This document shows positions 34,069 to 41,803 of a stretch of 54,009 bases of DNA, in pieces (the stretch's first letter is position 1; each line of letters starts with the position of its first letter). This DNA is from an uncultured Eubacteriales bacterium (GTDB lineage Bacteria; Bacillota; Clostridia; Oscillospirales; Oscillospiraceae): assembly GCA_900540545.1 (NCBI GenBank), contig UQGJ01000012.1:1-54009 (forward strand). Direction: 5' to 3'. The notes below the pieces were generated by a model. The model was not told where the DNA came from. It ran no database searches and saw nothing but the letters and a program-made list of their open reading frames with translations. The translations under genes and the position numbers were made by a program.

Positions 34069-35186
34069 CGTATTTTTTCCGTATGTTCCACCCGGTTCAG
34101 CCTGCCCCTGTACCAGCCCGTGACCCCGTCCTTTTTCACCAGCCAGCCCTGGGTGGTCTCCTCCACAATGGATAGCATATCCCCCGGCTCCACCCCCAAG
34201 CGGTAGTCGGTGGAGTCCTCACACCAGTCCTGGCCCCTGTGGCTGTTCAGGTACTTGGTCAGCACCCGCAGCACCCGGCCCGTGGCCCTGTGGCGGCAGA
34301 GGGAGAACTCCTCCCCCCGCTCCAGCACATCCACGTCGTGGTCGGTCCAGTGGACGATGACGGGGTCGGCGCTCTCGTCCTGGCGGTCCAGCGCCACCCC
34401 CACCGGGCAGTCGTCGTACCGCACCCAGGTGAAGTCCTCGCTGTACGGCCCCGGAATGACCAGGGCGTTGAGCTGCCCGTCGGCCTTGAGGACACAGCCG
34501 CCGTCGATGCTGATGATTTTCCGTTTCCGGTCGATGATGGGGTCCGAGCAGGGGTAGTCCTGGCGGTACAGGGTGACGGGCCAGTGGCCCACCACGCAAT
34601 ACGCGGGAAAGGCGTGCCCCTGGCCCATGAAGTCGTCGTTTTTCATGCAGTCCCAGGCGTCCAGCTCCTCCATGTGCTCATAGGAGGGCACCCCGCCGTG
34701 GACAAAAACGAAGCCTGGGGCGGTGAGGATAGTGGGCAGGGCCCGCAGATAGTCCAGCTCTGGGGCGAAGCGCGCCCGGAGGGCCGCCCGCAGGGCGGGC
34801 AAGTCCTCCTCGGAGGCCACGGAAAACCCGATTTCCCGGGCCATCTGCAAAATCAGGGACTTTTCCTTCCAGACGCTGAGGTAGAAGCGGAAAAAGTCCC
34901 GACCCAGCCCCATGCCCCCGTCCACGAAGTCCACGGCCAGGTTGTCGCAGTTGCCGCAGAGAGCGTGGACCGTGTGGGTCCTGGACAGCTCCATGATATA
35001 GCGCAGGGTGGCCAGGCTCTCCCGCCCCTTCTCGATGAGGTCGCCCACCAGCACCAGGATGTCGTCGGGGCCGAACCCGGCCTTGGCCAGCAGGGCCTTG
35101 AGCCAGGGCAGGTTCCCGTGGATGTCGCTGATGGCCAGGACCCGGCGGCCCTGGGGGATGTCGATGGATTTGACCACTGCCTTCAT
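34065..35186 (-). CDS. Calcineurin-like metallophosphoesterase with C-terminal SH3-like tail
   Basis: A 373-residue cytosolic phosphoesterase. The metal-binding motifs are DIHGN (21-25), GDLIEKG (49-54) and GNCDN (78-82), followed by HGG in FVFVHGGVPSY and GHWP near residue 210, as in PrpE/ApaH-type Ser/Thr phosphatases. The last 65 residues (GDMLSIVEETTQGWLVKKDGVTGWYRG) look like an SH3b domain. The start has GGAGGA upstream. It may dephosphorylate proteins or dinucleotide polyphosphates; a Hanks kinase is encoded 22 kb away, but no link is shown. Confidence 0.85.
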   Translation of the reverse strand: MKAVVKSIDIPQGRRVLAISDIHGNLPWLKALLAKAGFGPDDILVLVGDLIEKGRESLATLRYIMELSRTHTVHALCGNCDNLAVDFVDGGMGLGRDFFRFYLSVWKEKSLILQMAREIGFSVASEEDLPALRAALRARFAPELDYLRALPTILTAPGFVFVHGGVPSYEHMEELDAWDCMKNDDFMGQGHAFPAYCVVGHWPVTLYRQDYPCSDPIIDRKRKIISIDGGCVLKADGQLNALVIPGPYSEDFTWVRYDDCPVGVALDRQDESADPVIVHWTDHDVDVLERGEEFSLCRHRATGRVLRVLTKYLNSHRGQDWCEDSTDYRLGVEPGDMLSIVEETTQGWLVKKDGVTGWYRGRLNRVEHTEKIR

Positions 35187-35214
35187 GGGGCGGATTCCTC
35201 CTTATTGGCTGAAA

Positions 35215-35830
35215 AGGGCAGGGACAGTCCCTGCCGGGGGCGTTCCTTTCTCATTTGAGAAAGGAACCGAAAGAAAACCAGGGGACGGCTACGGGCCTTT
35301 TCAAGGCCCTATCCGCCGTCCCCTGGACCCCGGAGAACGTCCGGGCGGCGGTACGGGTTATGATGGCCAGCAAGACCTGAAAGCCGTTGCCGCTCGTATC
35401 GGTCCGCGCCCGAACAACTTCGGCTTCCGCCCCTCGGCATAGGAACCGGCAAGACTTGATAGCAGTTGCGTTTCTCTCGGTGCAAACAAGCCGCCATCGG
35501 TCTATACGTTTTTGAATCACCCTCACGCCCGTTGGGAGTCGGCACGGGTGGCTGATAGCCGCCCGCGTCCGTGCACACGCCTTGCCGGGCACTGCCATGC
35601 TAGGCGCGCCGCGCCAGCGCATGGGGGTGAACGATTGCGAAGGTAGGCCGTAACGGCCGGGGCAGGAGCGGAAAGGCAGACTTGTTACCACAAGCCGGTC
35701 TCAACCACCAAGCCCCGTCGGCGCCGCCCCACAGGTCCAGGGCCGCGGCCCTGGTTTTCTTTCCGTCCTCTTTCTCAAATGAGAAAGAGGACCCCCGCGC
35801 GGGAGCGCCGCCCCCGCGGAGCGGGACGCT
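35215..35830 (+). repeat. R1 dispersed repeat, full copy C (fills the 650-bp gap)
   Basis: No gene is seen in this gap. The left end hairpin CCTTTCTCATTTGAGAAAGG (35247-35266) is followed by AACCGAAAGAAAACCAGGGG. The right end near 35741-35795 is its inverted counterpart (CCCTGGTTTTCTTTCC, then CTCTTTCTCAAATGAGAAAGAG). Between are the conserved blocks CGTATCGGTC (about 35394), GGCAAGACTTG, AGGCGCGCCGCGCCAGCGCA and AGGCCGTAACGGCCGGGGC. Copy A is the same element in the opposite direction. The REP pair seen in A and B is missing. Confidence 0.78.
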
Positions 35831-35835
35831 CCATA

Positions 35836-36774
35836 CTACTGCTTCGCCGCAAAGGCTACCCAGCCGTCCCGCTCCCGCTTTTCGATGATATGCAGCCCGT
35901 GCCCCTCCAATGCCGCGGCCACCTCGTCCGCCCTGGAGTCGATGATGCCGGAACACAGGAACACCCCGCCGGGGGCCAGCAGGTCCCCCACGTGGGCGGA
36001 CAGGGGGATGATGACGTCGGCCACGATGTTGGCCAGCACCATCTGGTACTTGTTCTGGGCCAGCTCGGCCTTCAGGCCCCCGTCGGACAGCACGTCCCCG
36101 GCCCGGACCGTGTAGCGGTCCCGCCCGATGCCGTTCATGGCGGCGTTCTCATAGGCCACATCCACCGCCTTGGGGTCGATGTCCACGCCGATGGCGTCGG
36201 CGCAGCCCAGCAGCAGGGCGGCGATGGACAAAATGCCGCTGCCGCAGCCCAAGTCCAGCACCTTGCCGCTGGGGGCGGCGTACTGTTCCACCCCCTCCAG
36301 GCACAGCCGGGTGGAGGCGTGGCTCCCGGTGCCGAAAATCAGGCCGGGATTCAGATAGAGGGCCGTCCGCCCGTCCGGCACCGGCTCCCCCTTCTCCCAC
36401 TCGGGGACGATATACACCTGCTGGCCCACGGGCATGGGCTTGTAGTACTTCTGCCAGCTGGTGGCCCAGTCGTTCTCCTGGAGCCGGGCGGTGGTGTAGG
36501 GCGCGTCGATGCCCGCCATCCACGCCGCAAGCTGCTTCTGGCCGTCAGAGTCGTCGGTGACGTAGAACTTGACCCGGGCCGCCCCCTTCATTCGCTCCAG
36601 GAGCTGGTCGTCCACGTAGTCCCAATACTGCCGGTTCTGCTCCAAAAATTGCTTGAAATCGTCTTCATCCTCCACGGCGAAGCCGGTGCAGCCGTTCATG
36701 GTCAGCCGGGCGCACACACCGTCCAGCTCTGCCCCGGTGGTCTCCACCGTCACCTCCAGCCATACCGCGTCCAT
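35836..36774 (-). CDS. prmA: Ribosomal protein L11 methyltransferase
   Basis: A 312-residue SAM enzyme that trimethylates L11 lysines and the N-terminus. The N-terminal substrate-recognition domain (1-100) is followed by a linker and a Rossmann domain with GLIFGTGSHASTRLCLE, motif I VLDLGCGSGILSIAA (near 172), GVDIDPKAVDVAYENAAMNG, and NPPY-type loop LANIVADVI. The ATG at 36774 overlaps the stop of the first degV gene by one base, so the genes are coupled. In many Firmicutes prmA follows dnaJ; here the partner is degV. Confidence 0.95.
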   Translation of the reverse strand: MDAVWLEVTVETTGAELDGVCARLTMNGCTGFAVEDEDDFKQFLEQNRQYWDYVDDQLLERMKGAARVKFYVTDDSDGQKQLAAWMAGIDAPYTTARLQENDWATSWQKYYKPMPVGQQVYIVPEWEKGEPVPDGRTALYLNPGLIFGTGSHASTRLCLEGVEQYAAPSGKVLDLGCGSGILSIAALLLGCADAIGVDIDPKAVDVAYENAAMNGIGRDRYTVRAGDVLSDGGLKAELAQNKYQMVLANIVADVIIPLSAHVGDLLAPGGVFLCSGIIDSRADEVAAALEGHGLHIIEKRERDGWVAFAAKQ

Positions 36775-37646
36775 CAGCGCTCACTCCCCAGGAAGGAGAA
36801 GGCCACGGTGCCGGTGCCGGTGTGGGCGCCGATGACCGGGCCGATGAAGTTGTAGACCACCCGCTTGACCCCCAGCTTTTCCTGCACGGCGTCGCCCACC
36901 TTTTTGGCGTCAGCCAGACAGTCGCTGTGGTTGATGAACATGGTCTGCTCCTCCGGGTGGATGGCGGTCTTGACCGCCTGCTCCACCAGATAGTCCAGGG
37001 AGGCACCCCGGCCACGGGTCTTGGCCACGTTCACCAGCTTGCCCTCAGCGTCCACGTGGATGATGGGCTTGATGGACAGCATCCCGCCCACAAAGGCGGT
37101 GGTGGCGGAGATGCGCCCGCCCCGCTTCAGGTGGCTCAAATCGTCCACGGCCACCCAATGGCACACGTTCAGCTTGTTGGCCTCCACCCAGTCCCGGACG
37201 GCCTCGATGGTCTCCCCCGCCGCCTGCTTCCGGCAGGCCATCCACACAATGAGCCCCTGGCCCATGCAGGCGCAGAGGGTGTCCACGGCGAATACCTTTC
37301 GGTCCGGGTACTTCTCCGCCATCTCGTCGGCGGCGATTTTGGAGGACTGGTAGGTGGCCGACAGCCCCGAGGAGAAGGACAGGATGAGGGCGTCCTTCCC
37401 GGCGGACAGAATGGGCTCCAGGGCGGCGGTGTACTGGTCCGGGTTCACGGCTGAGGTGGTGGGCATGGCCCCCGCCCGGACCTGGGCGTAAAATTCTTCC
37501 GGGCTCATGTCCCGGTTGTCGGAGTAATTGTGGTAGCTCTCGTCCCCGATATGGAAAGACAGGGGCAGCACCTGGATGCCCAGCTCCCGCACCATGTCGG
37601 CGGTGAGGTCGCAGGAAGAGTCGGTCAGGATCACGTAGTCGCTCAT
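36774..37646 (-). CDS. DegV family fatty-acid-binding protein, paralogue 1
   Basis: A 290-residue protein of the DegV/FakB type, which binds a long-chain fatty acid between two domains and, in characterised relatives, presents it to the kinase FakA. Motifs: VILTDSSCDLTADMV, the conserved TSAVNPDQYTAAL, FSSGLSATYQS, VDTLCACMGQG, and GRISATTAFVGGMLSIKPI. The start at 37646 (MSDYVIL) is preferred to an upstream ATG in the intergenic stretch. Its closest relative by eye is the next gene, about 60 % identical, so the pair arose by tandem duplication. Confidence 0.93.
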   Translation of the reverse strand: MSDYVILTDSSCDLTADMVRELGIQVLPLSFHIGDESYHNYSDNRDMSPEEFYAQVRAGAMPTTSAVNPDQYTAALEPILSAGKDALILSFSSGLSATYQSSKIAADEMAEKYPDRKVFAVDTLCACMGQGLIVWMACRKQAAGETIEAVRDWVEANKLNVCHWVAVDDLSHLKRGGRISATTAFVGGMLSIKPIIHVDAEGKLVNVAKTRGRGASLDYLVEQAVKTAIHPEEQTMFINHSDCLADAKKVGDAVQEKLGVKRVVYNFIGPVIGAHTGTGTVAFSFLGSER

Positions 37647-37670
37647 ACAGTCATTGTCCTCCAAATTCAA

Positions 37671-38546
37671 TTACCGCTCGCTCCCCATGAAGAAGAGCGC
37701 TACGGTGCCGGGGCCGGAATGGGCGCCGATGACCGGGCCCACGTTGTTGACGACGAAGTGCTTCACGCCGAAGCGGGCCTCGATGTCCGCCTTCAGCTTC
37801 TCCACGTCCTCGATGCAGTCGCCGTGGCTGATGAACACGGTCTGGTCCCCCACGGGGGCCAGGGCGGTCTTTTCCATGTGGTCGGCCAGGGCGGTGAGGG
37901 AGGCGTGGCGGCCCCGGGCCTTGCCCACGTTGATGAGGTGGCCTTCGTTGTCCACGTGCATCACCGGCTTGATTTGGAGCATGGAGCCCACCACGGCGGT
38001 GGCGGCGGACACCCGCCCGCCCCGCTTGAGGAAGTGGAGGTCGTCCACGGTGAACCAGTGGCACAGGTGGAGCTTGTTGGCCTCGGCCCAGTCCCGGACC
38101 TCTTCGATGGACTTGCCCTTCTTCTGCTCCTGGGCGGCGTACCACACCAGCAGCCCCTGGCCCAGGGAGGCGCACAGGGTGTCCACGGCGAAGATTTTCC
38201 GCTCCGGGAACTGCTCGGACAGCTCGTCGGCGGCGATTTTGGAGGACTGGTAGGTGGCCGACAGCCCCGAAGAGAAGGACAAAATCAGCACGTCCTTCCC
38301 GGCGGCCAGGATCGGCTCCAGCATGGCGGTGTACTCCGCCACGTTGACGGCGGCGGTGGTGGCCGGCTCCTCCGCCCGCAGCAGGCGGTAAAACTCCTTG
38401 GGGTCCATCTCCCGGTCGTCGGGGTAGTTGTGGCGGGTGACGCCCTGGATGGTGAAGGACAGGGGCAGGACCTCCACGCCCAGCTCCTTGACCAGGCTGT
38501 CCGGCAGGTCGGCGGAAGAGTCGGTCACGATGACATATTCGCTCAT
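37671..38546 (-). CDS. DegV family fatty-acid-binding protein, paralogue 2
   Basis: A 291-residue sister of the preceding protein with the same blocks: VIVTDSSADLPDSLV, TTAAVNVAEYTAML, FSSGLSATYQSSKIAADEL, and GGRVSAATAVVGSMLQIKPV. Differences are concentrated in the ligand-facing segments (for example GEATIEAVRDW versus GKSIEEVRDW and GVTRHNYPDD versus GDESYHNYSD), consistent with distinct fatty-acid preference. FakA is not in the window. ATG 38546 follows AGGAGG. Confidence 0.93.
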   Translation of the reverse strand: MSEYVIVTDSSADLPDSLVKELGVEVLPLSFTIQGVTRHNYPDDREMDPKEFYRLLRAEEPATTAAVNVAEYTAMLEPILAAGKDVLILSFSSGLSATYQSSKIAADELSEQFPERKIFAVDTLCASLGQGLLVWYAAQEQKKGKSIEEVRDWAEANKLHLCHWFTVDDLHFLKRGGRVSAATAVVGSMLQIKPVMHVDNEGHLINVGKARGRHASLTALADHMEKTALAPVGDQTVFISHGDCIEDVEKLKADIEARFGVKHFVVNNVGPVIGAHSGPGTVALFFMGSER

Positions 38547-38593
38547 TTTTGATAACCTCCTGTATTTCTATTTTCTGATTTGTCGGTTTGGAA

Positions 38594-39121
38594 TCACTTT
38601 TTCTTCTTTTCCGGCTTGGGCTCCGGGGGCGCCAGCAGGGAGAGGACCCGCTCGCAGGCCAACTTGTCCGCGTAGCTGCGCAGGGCCAGCCGCAGGGCCA
38701 GCCGGGACAACTCCTCCTCGGGCAGGTCCGGGTCCAGCACCTCGGCGGTGCAGTCCTCCGCCAGAGACAGCTCCTGGAAGAAGGCGGCGTACCACCCCTC
38801 CGGGTCCTCCGTGGCCCCACCCGCCAACATGAGGGCGCGGGTCTCTTTCACGGAGAGAACCTGCTTCAGGGCGCAGATGGCGGTGAGGTGGGCCAGATGG
38901 GTCTTGGCGTACTTCTTCCCGTCGGCCCTGGGCAGGAGGCCGTCCTTGATGTAATTGTTGACCATGGCGGGCGTGAGGGCCTCCCCCTCGTCGTAGGAGA
39001 TCAGCTGACGGCCTACGTAGGAGATGATTTGGTCCATGTAAAGCCCGATGTCCGGGAAGCTGTCCCAGGGCATGGGCCGCTCCTCCTCCAGGCGCTTTTT
39101 CAGCGCGGCAAGCTCCTCCAT
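38594..39121 (-). CDS. DUF1836 family protein (MerR-like regulator)
   Basis: A 175-residue protein. DUF1836 members have a MerR-like winged HTH: SFPDIGLYMDQIISYVGRQLISYDEGEALTPAMVNNYIKDGLLPRADGKKYAKTHLAHL is that region in order (about 20-85), followed by an effector-like helical part and a Lys/Pro-rich tail (PEPKPEKKKK). It is encoded 47 bases before the degV pair on the same strand and so may be co-transcribed with degV-degV-prmA; the operon's role in lipid supply is inference. Confidence 0.85.
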   Translation of the reverse strand: MEELAALKKRLEEERPMPWDSFPDIGLYMDQIISYVGRQLISYDEGEALTPAMVNNYIKDGLLPRADGKKYAKTHLAHLTAICALKQVLSVKETRALMLAGGATEDPEGWYAAFFQELSLAEDCTAEVLDPDLPEEELSRLALRLALRSYADKLACERVLSLLAPPEPKPEKKKK

Positions 39122-39199
39122 CTCCAGTCCCCCTTTCTGATTTTGAAAATGACATTACAAAATATCGGAAGTATTATATCACATTATTTCGGCATAAGT

Positions 39200-39235
39200 A
39201 AAGCCGGGATTCCAAAGAATCCCGGCCTTTTTTCT
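39200..39235. terminator. Bidirectional terminator
   Basis: GCCGGGATTC-CAAA-GAATCCCGGC (39203-39226), with T6 on the plus strand. On the minus strand it ends the small gene that follows. Confidence 0.82.
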
Positions 39236-39247
39236 CACATAACAGCG

Positions 39248-39496
39248 TTATCTGCTTTCCCGGCCCATCCGATAGCCCTCCTGGAAATAGTGCCAGCACT
39301 CAAAGTCTGTCTCGTCAGACATGAAGTCCAACAAATCACTCAAAAACTCTCTCGCATCATCATCTAGCCTTCTGTTCAAATGAAACAGGAGACAATTTCT
39401 CAATGTGCTATGGATTTGATATGCTTCTGTTTGGTAGGCATCGCCCTCATCAAATCGTGGGCACGCATCAAACAGGTCCTGCATTTCCGGAGTCAC
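39248..39496 (-). CDS. Small acidic protein, DUF6809-like
   Basis: An 82-residue soluble acidic protein. Its C-terminus FLSDLLDFMSDETDFECWHYFQEGYRMGRES resembles the F-x-x-G-(Y/F)-x-(L/M)-G ending of DUF6809-type Clostridial proteins; this is a tentative match. A longer frame starting at 39532 would run through a good promoter (TTGACA-N18-TATACT), so I place the start at GTG 39496, six bases after GAGGTG. It diverges from the ribbon-helix-helix gene, whose probable operator lies in this promoter. Confidence 0.6.
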   Translation of the reverse strand: MTPEMQDLFDACPRFDEGDAYQTEAYQIHSTLRNCLLFHLNRRLDDDAREFLSDLLDFMSDETDFECWHYFQEGYRMGRESR

Positions 39497-39516
39497 TTCC
39501 ATCACCTCGTATATAG

Positions 39517-39546
39517 AGTATACCAAAGTCATACAATGTATGTCAA
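39517..39546 (-). promoter_or_regulatory. Promoter with embedded palindromic operator
   Basis: TTGACA (39541-39546), 18-base spacer and TATACT (39517-39522) on the minus strand. The palindrome CATAC-AAT-GTATG (39530-39542) fills the spacer and touches the -35 box, so a bound repressor would block it. The divergent ribbon-helix-helix protein is the natural candidate. Confidence 0.65.
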
Positions 39547-39596
39547 CACTATCGTTTTACTTTGTACTACAATGCTAAACAAGAGGAGGCGATTAC

Positions 39597-39761
39597 ATGA
39601 ACGGCAAGACAGATACTCAAATCAGTTGTCGGGTCACAGCAGAATTCAAAACCCGTGTGGAAGCCCAAGCCAAACGAGAGCGCCGCCCTGTCTCCAATCT
39701 TATCATCAAAGTCATGGAAGAATATTTGGAGAAAAACGAGCCAAAGGAAGAGAAACAGTAA
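39597..39761 (+). CDS. Small ribbon-helix-helix (Arc/CopG-like) protein
   Basis: A 54-residue protein, too short for many gene finders. Translation begins MNGKTDTQISCRVT; the beta strand (TQISCRV), helix A (AEFKTRVEAQAKRE), the turn RRPVSNLI and helix B (IIKVMEEYLEKN) match the Arc/MetJ ribbon-helix-helix fold, with a charged tail. AGGAGG lies eight bases before ATG 39597, and a terminator follows the stop. GC is lower than average for the window. It diverges from the 82-residue acidic protein and probably represses it and itself; a toxin-antitoxin role is possible but unproven. Confidence 0.82.
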   Translation: MNGKTDTQISCRVTAEFKTRVEAQAKRERRPVSNLIIKVMEEYLEKNEPKEEKQ

Positions 39762-39798
39762 CGTCCGTATGCCGCAAGGGATATGGACGTTATTTTTT
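39760..39798 (+). terminator. Terminator of the ribbon-helix-helix gene
   Basis: AACGTCC-G-TAT / ATA-T-GGACGTT stem overlapping the stop codon, followed by ATTTTTT. Confidence 0.8.
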
Positions 39799-39805
39799 AT
39801 GTAGT

Positions 39806-39860
39806 GTTTGAATCACCCTTCTGCCCATTGCCAGTTGCCCGTCCCGCCCGTGGGCGACAT
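39806..39860 (+). repeat. Fragment of R1
   Basis: The stretch TTTGAATCACCCTTCTGCCC and CATTGCCAGTTGCCCGTCCC aligns with the middle of R1 copies C (about 35510-35550) and B (about 15838-15860). Both ends of R1 are missing. Confidence 0.5.
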
Positions 39861-39927
39861 TTTCAATTATCCATTATCAATTCTTCATTTAATTCCCCCC
39901 TTGACAAATCCCCCTTCCTCCCCCATA

Positions 39928-39942
39928 ATGAACATCGTTCAT
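39928..39942. promoter_or_regulatory. TetR operator candidate 1 (ATGAAC-ATC-GTTCAT)
   Basis: A perfect 6-bp inverted repeat just before the regulator gene. A TTGACA lies at 39901-39906, 21 bases upstream. The same half-sites recur at 40538-40550 before the membrane genes. Confidence 0.7.
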
Positions 39943-39958
39943 ATTGGAGGTGGCCGTC

Positions 39959-40501
39959 GTGAACAAATCCGTCACCAGTCGGGACCAGCTCCTGGCCGCG
40001 GCAAAGGACATCGCGTTCCAGCAGGGGCTGGCCCAAATCAGCATCCGGGCCGTGGCGGCCCAGTGCGGGGTGGCGGTGGGGTCCATCTACAACTATTTCC
40101 CCACCAAGGCCGACCTGATCGCCGCCGTCATCGAGGATTTTTGGCGGCAGGCCGCCCACCGGGAGCACTGCGCCCCTCTGCTGGGTGAGCCGTTCCCCGA
40201 CTACGTGGGGCGGCTCTATGGGGAGCTGTCCGCCAACCTGGCCGAGTTCCAGTCCGGCCTGCTGGCCCAGATGGATGCCTTGAGCGCCGAGACCCGGGAA
40301 AAGGGCCGCGCCCTGGAGCGCCGCTGCTTTGACCACGTCCGGGGCCAACTGGCCTCCGCCCTGGCGCAGGTCCCCCCCTCCCCGCCCTTCCGGGGCCGGG
40401 AAGCCGAGCTGGCCGACTTCACCTTCCGCTACATGATGGCCCTGCTGCGGGAGGGCGCGCCCGACTGCGCGTTCCTGCAAACCATCCTGGCCGCACTATA
40501 A
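39959..40501 (+). CDS. TetR/AcrR family transcriptional regulator
   Basis: A 180-residue repressor. The N-terminal HTH (about 8-55) reads SRDQLLAAAKDIAFQQGLAQISIRAVAAQCGVAVGSIYNYFPTKADLIAAV in order and is textbook TetR. The ligand domain (60-180) is helical and unassigned. The start is GTG 39959, with GGAGGTGG five bases upstream; a TTG in frame earlier overlaps that site. Operators lie before it and before the membrane gene pair downstream, so it represses itself and them. A terminator separates the two transcription units. Confidence 0.88.
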   Translation: MNKSVTSRDQLLAAAKDIAFQQGLAQISIRAVAAQCGVAVGSIYNYFPTKADLIAAVIEDFWRQAAHREHCAPLLGEPFPDYVGRLYGELSANLAEFQSGLLAQMDALSAETREKGRALERRCFDHVRGQLASALAQVPPSPPFRGREAELADFTFRYMMALLREGAPDCAFLQTILAAL

Positions 40502-40528
40502 GGCCCGCCCACGGCGGGCCGCCTTTTT
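40502..40528 (+). terminator. Terminator of the TetR gene
   Basis: GGCCCGCC-CAC-GGCGGGCC followed by GCCTTTTT, immediately after the stop codon. Confidence 0.85.
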
Positions 40529-40537
40529 CCACCAATC

Positions 40538-40550
40538 TGAACGCCGTTCA
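40538..40550. promoter_or_regulatory. TetR operator candidate 2 (TGAAC-GCC-GTTCA)
   Basis: Same arms and three-base spacing as operator 1, both followed by TATT. It lies 22 bases before the membrane gene start, overlapping its likely transcription start. Confidence 0.7.
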
Positions 40551-40571
40551 TATTAGAAAGGAGCCTATCCC

Positions 40572-41243
40572 ATGCAAGCCATTTTTGAAACCGTTTTCGA
40601 CATCCTCTATCTCTGCACCGTCATTTTCCTGGGCATCACCATGCTCCGCCGGGCCGGCGGGGAGCGGCAGTACGTCCTTCTGGGCCTCATGGCCGTCATC
40701 CTGGGCTGCGGCGACGCCTTCCACCTGGTCCCCCGGGCCATCGCCCTGTGCACCACCGGGCTGGAAGCCCACGCCGCCGCCCTGGGCGTGGGCAAGCTGG
40801 TGACCTCCATCACCATGACCGTCTTTTACGTCCTGTTCTACCACGTCTGGCGGGCCCGCTACCGGGTGGAGGGGCGCAGGGGGCTGACCCTGGCCGTCTA
40901 CGCCCTGGCCCTGGTCCGGGTGGTTTTGTGCCTCTTCCCCCAGAACGACTGGCTCAGCTACCGCCAGCCCCTGTCCTGGGGCATCGCCCGCAACGTGCCC
41001 TTCGCCCTTTTGGGCATCCTCATCATCGTGCTGTTCTACTGGGACGCCCGGCGGACGGACGACAAACATTTCCGCTGGGCCTGGCTGGCCGTCACCCTGA
41101 GCTTCGGCTTCTACATCCCCGTGGTCCTCTTCGCCGAGACCGTCCCCACGGTTGGGATGCTGATGATTCCCAAGACCTTGGCCTACGTCTGGCTGGTGGT
41201 CATGGGCTTCCAGGCTGTCAACACCGCCCGGAGGGGGCGCTGA
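40572..41243 (+). CDS. Seven-helix integral membrane protein, unknown function
   Basis: A 223-residue protein with about seven hydrophobic segments: DILYLCTVIFLGITML; YVLLGLMAVILGCGDAFHLV; LVTSITMTVFYVLFYHVW; LTLAVYALALVRVVLCL; NVPFALLGILIIVLFYW; WLAVTLSFGFYIPVVLF; and TLAYVWLVVMGFQAV. Conserved-looking polar residues include GDAFHLVPR and FYHVWRARYR. I recognise no named family. ATG 40572 follows AAAGGAG. It forms a two-gene unit with the next membrane protein (one base apart) under a TetR operator, the usual setting for an efflux or stress-membrane function, which is inference. Confidence 0.75.
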   Translation: MQAIFETVFDILYLCTVIFLGITMLRRAGGERQYVLLGLMAVILGCGDAFHLVPRAIALCTTGLEAHAAALGVGKLVTSITMTVFYVLFYHVWRARYRVEGRRGLTLAVYALALVRVVLCLFPQNDWLSYRQPLSWGIARNVPFALLGILIIVLFYWDARRTDDKHFRWAWLAVTLSFGFYIPVVLFAETVPTVGMLMIPKTLAYVWLVVMGFQAVNTARRGR

Positions 41244-41244
41244 C

Positions 41245-41709
41245 ATGGCCTTCCTCTCCTCCCTGGCCGGGCGGCTGCCCAAGGTGCCGCCCAGGGGCCT
41301 GCTGCTGATTGCGGGCCTGGTGTGGCTGGCCGCCGGGTTCAATATCTTCCGCCTGGGGGTGCCTGATATGGCGGGACACTGGACCTCCCCCCTGCTCCCC
41401 CTGTTGTGCGCCCTGGCCGTCTTTCTCGTGTTTTTTCTGGCTATCTTCCGCAAGCTCATCATCAAGCACACCGGGCGCATCCGGTCCTACGAGCAGGAGC
41501 GGGTCATGGTCCTCCACTTTTTTGACAGGCGCAGCTATGTGCTGATTGCCTTTATGATGACCTTCGGCATCTTCCTGCGGGGGTCCCAGCTGGTCCCGCC
41601 GCTGTACCTGGGCACCTTCTACACCGGCCTGGGCGCCGCCCTTTTGAGCGCCGGGATAGGCTTCCTGTGGCAGTTTGCCAAAGAGCCGCGCCTTCCGGCA
41701 GACGCATGA
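41245..41709 (+). CDS. Small membrane protein, co-transcribed with the seven-helix protein
   Basis: A 154-residue protein with about four helices: LLLIAGLVWLAAGFNIFRLG; LLPLLCALAVFLVFFLAIF; YVLIAFMMTFGIFLRG; and YTGLGAALLSAGIGFLW. A cytoplasmic loop RKLIIKHTGRIRSYEQERVMV lies between helices two and three. No family recognised. The start lies one base after the previous stop, so both are likely made together. A strong terminator ends the unit. Confidence 0.75.
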   Translation: MAFLSSLAGRLPKVPPRGLLLIAGLVWLAAGFNIFRLGVPDMAGHWTSPLLPLLCALAVFLVFFLAIFRKLIIKHTGRIRSYEQERVMVLHFFDRRSYVLIAFMMTFGIFLRGSQLVPPLYLGTFYTGLGAALLSAGIGFLWQFAKEPRLPADA

Positions 41710-41727
41710 CGTCCTCTGTACTATTAT

Positions 41728-41770
41728 GCAAAGGCCCCCCGGTCCGAGGTTCGGACCGGGGGGCCTTTGC
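41728..41770. terminator. Bidirectional terminator ending the catabolic operon
   Basis: A 20-bp perfect inverted repeat (core AAAGGCCCCCCGGTCCGA) with a three-base centre separates the membrane pair from the convergent end of the nine-gene operon. Confidence 0.85.
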
Positions 41771-41803
41771 TGTTGAGAGGGAAAGGAAGGTGTTGGGAGT
41801 TGG

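Noticed and set aside
35216..35280. Hairpin at the left end of R1 as terminator of the metallophosphoesterase gene
   Set aside because: It lies upstream of that gene's start on the minus strand and is not followed by a T-run; the same hairpin occurs at every R1 end.
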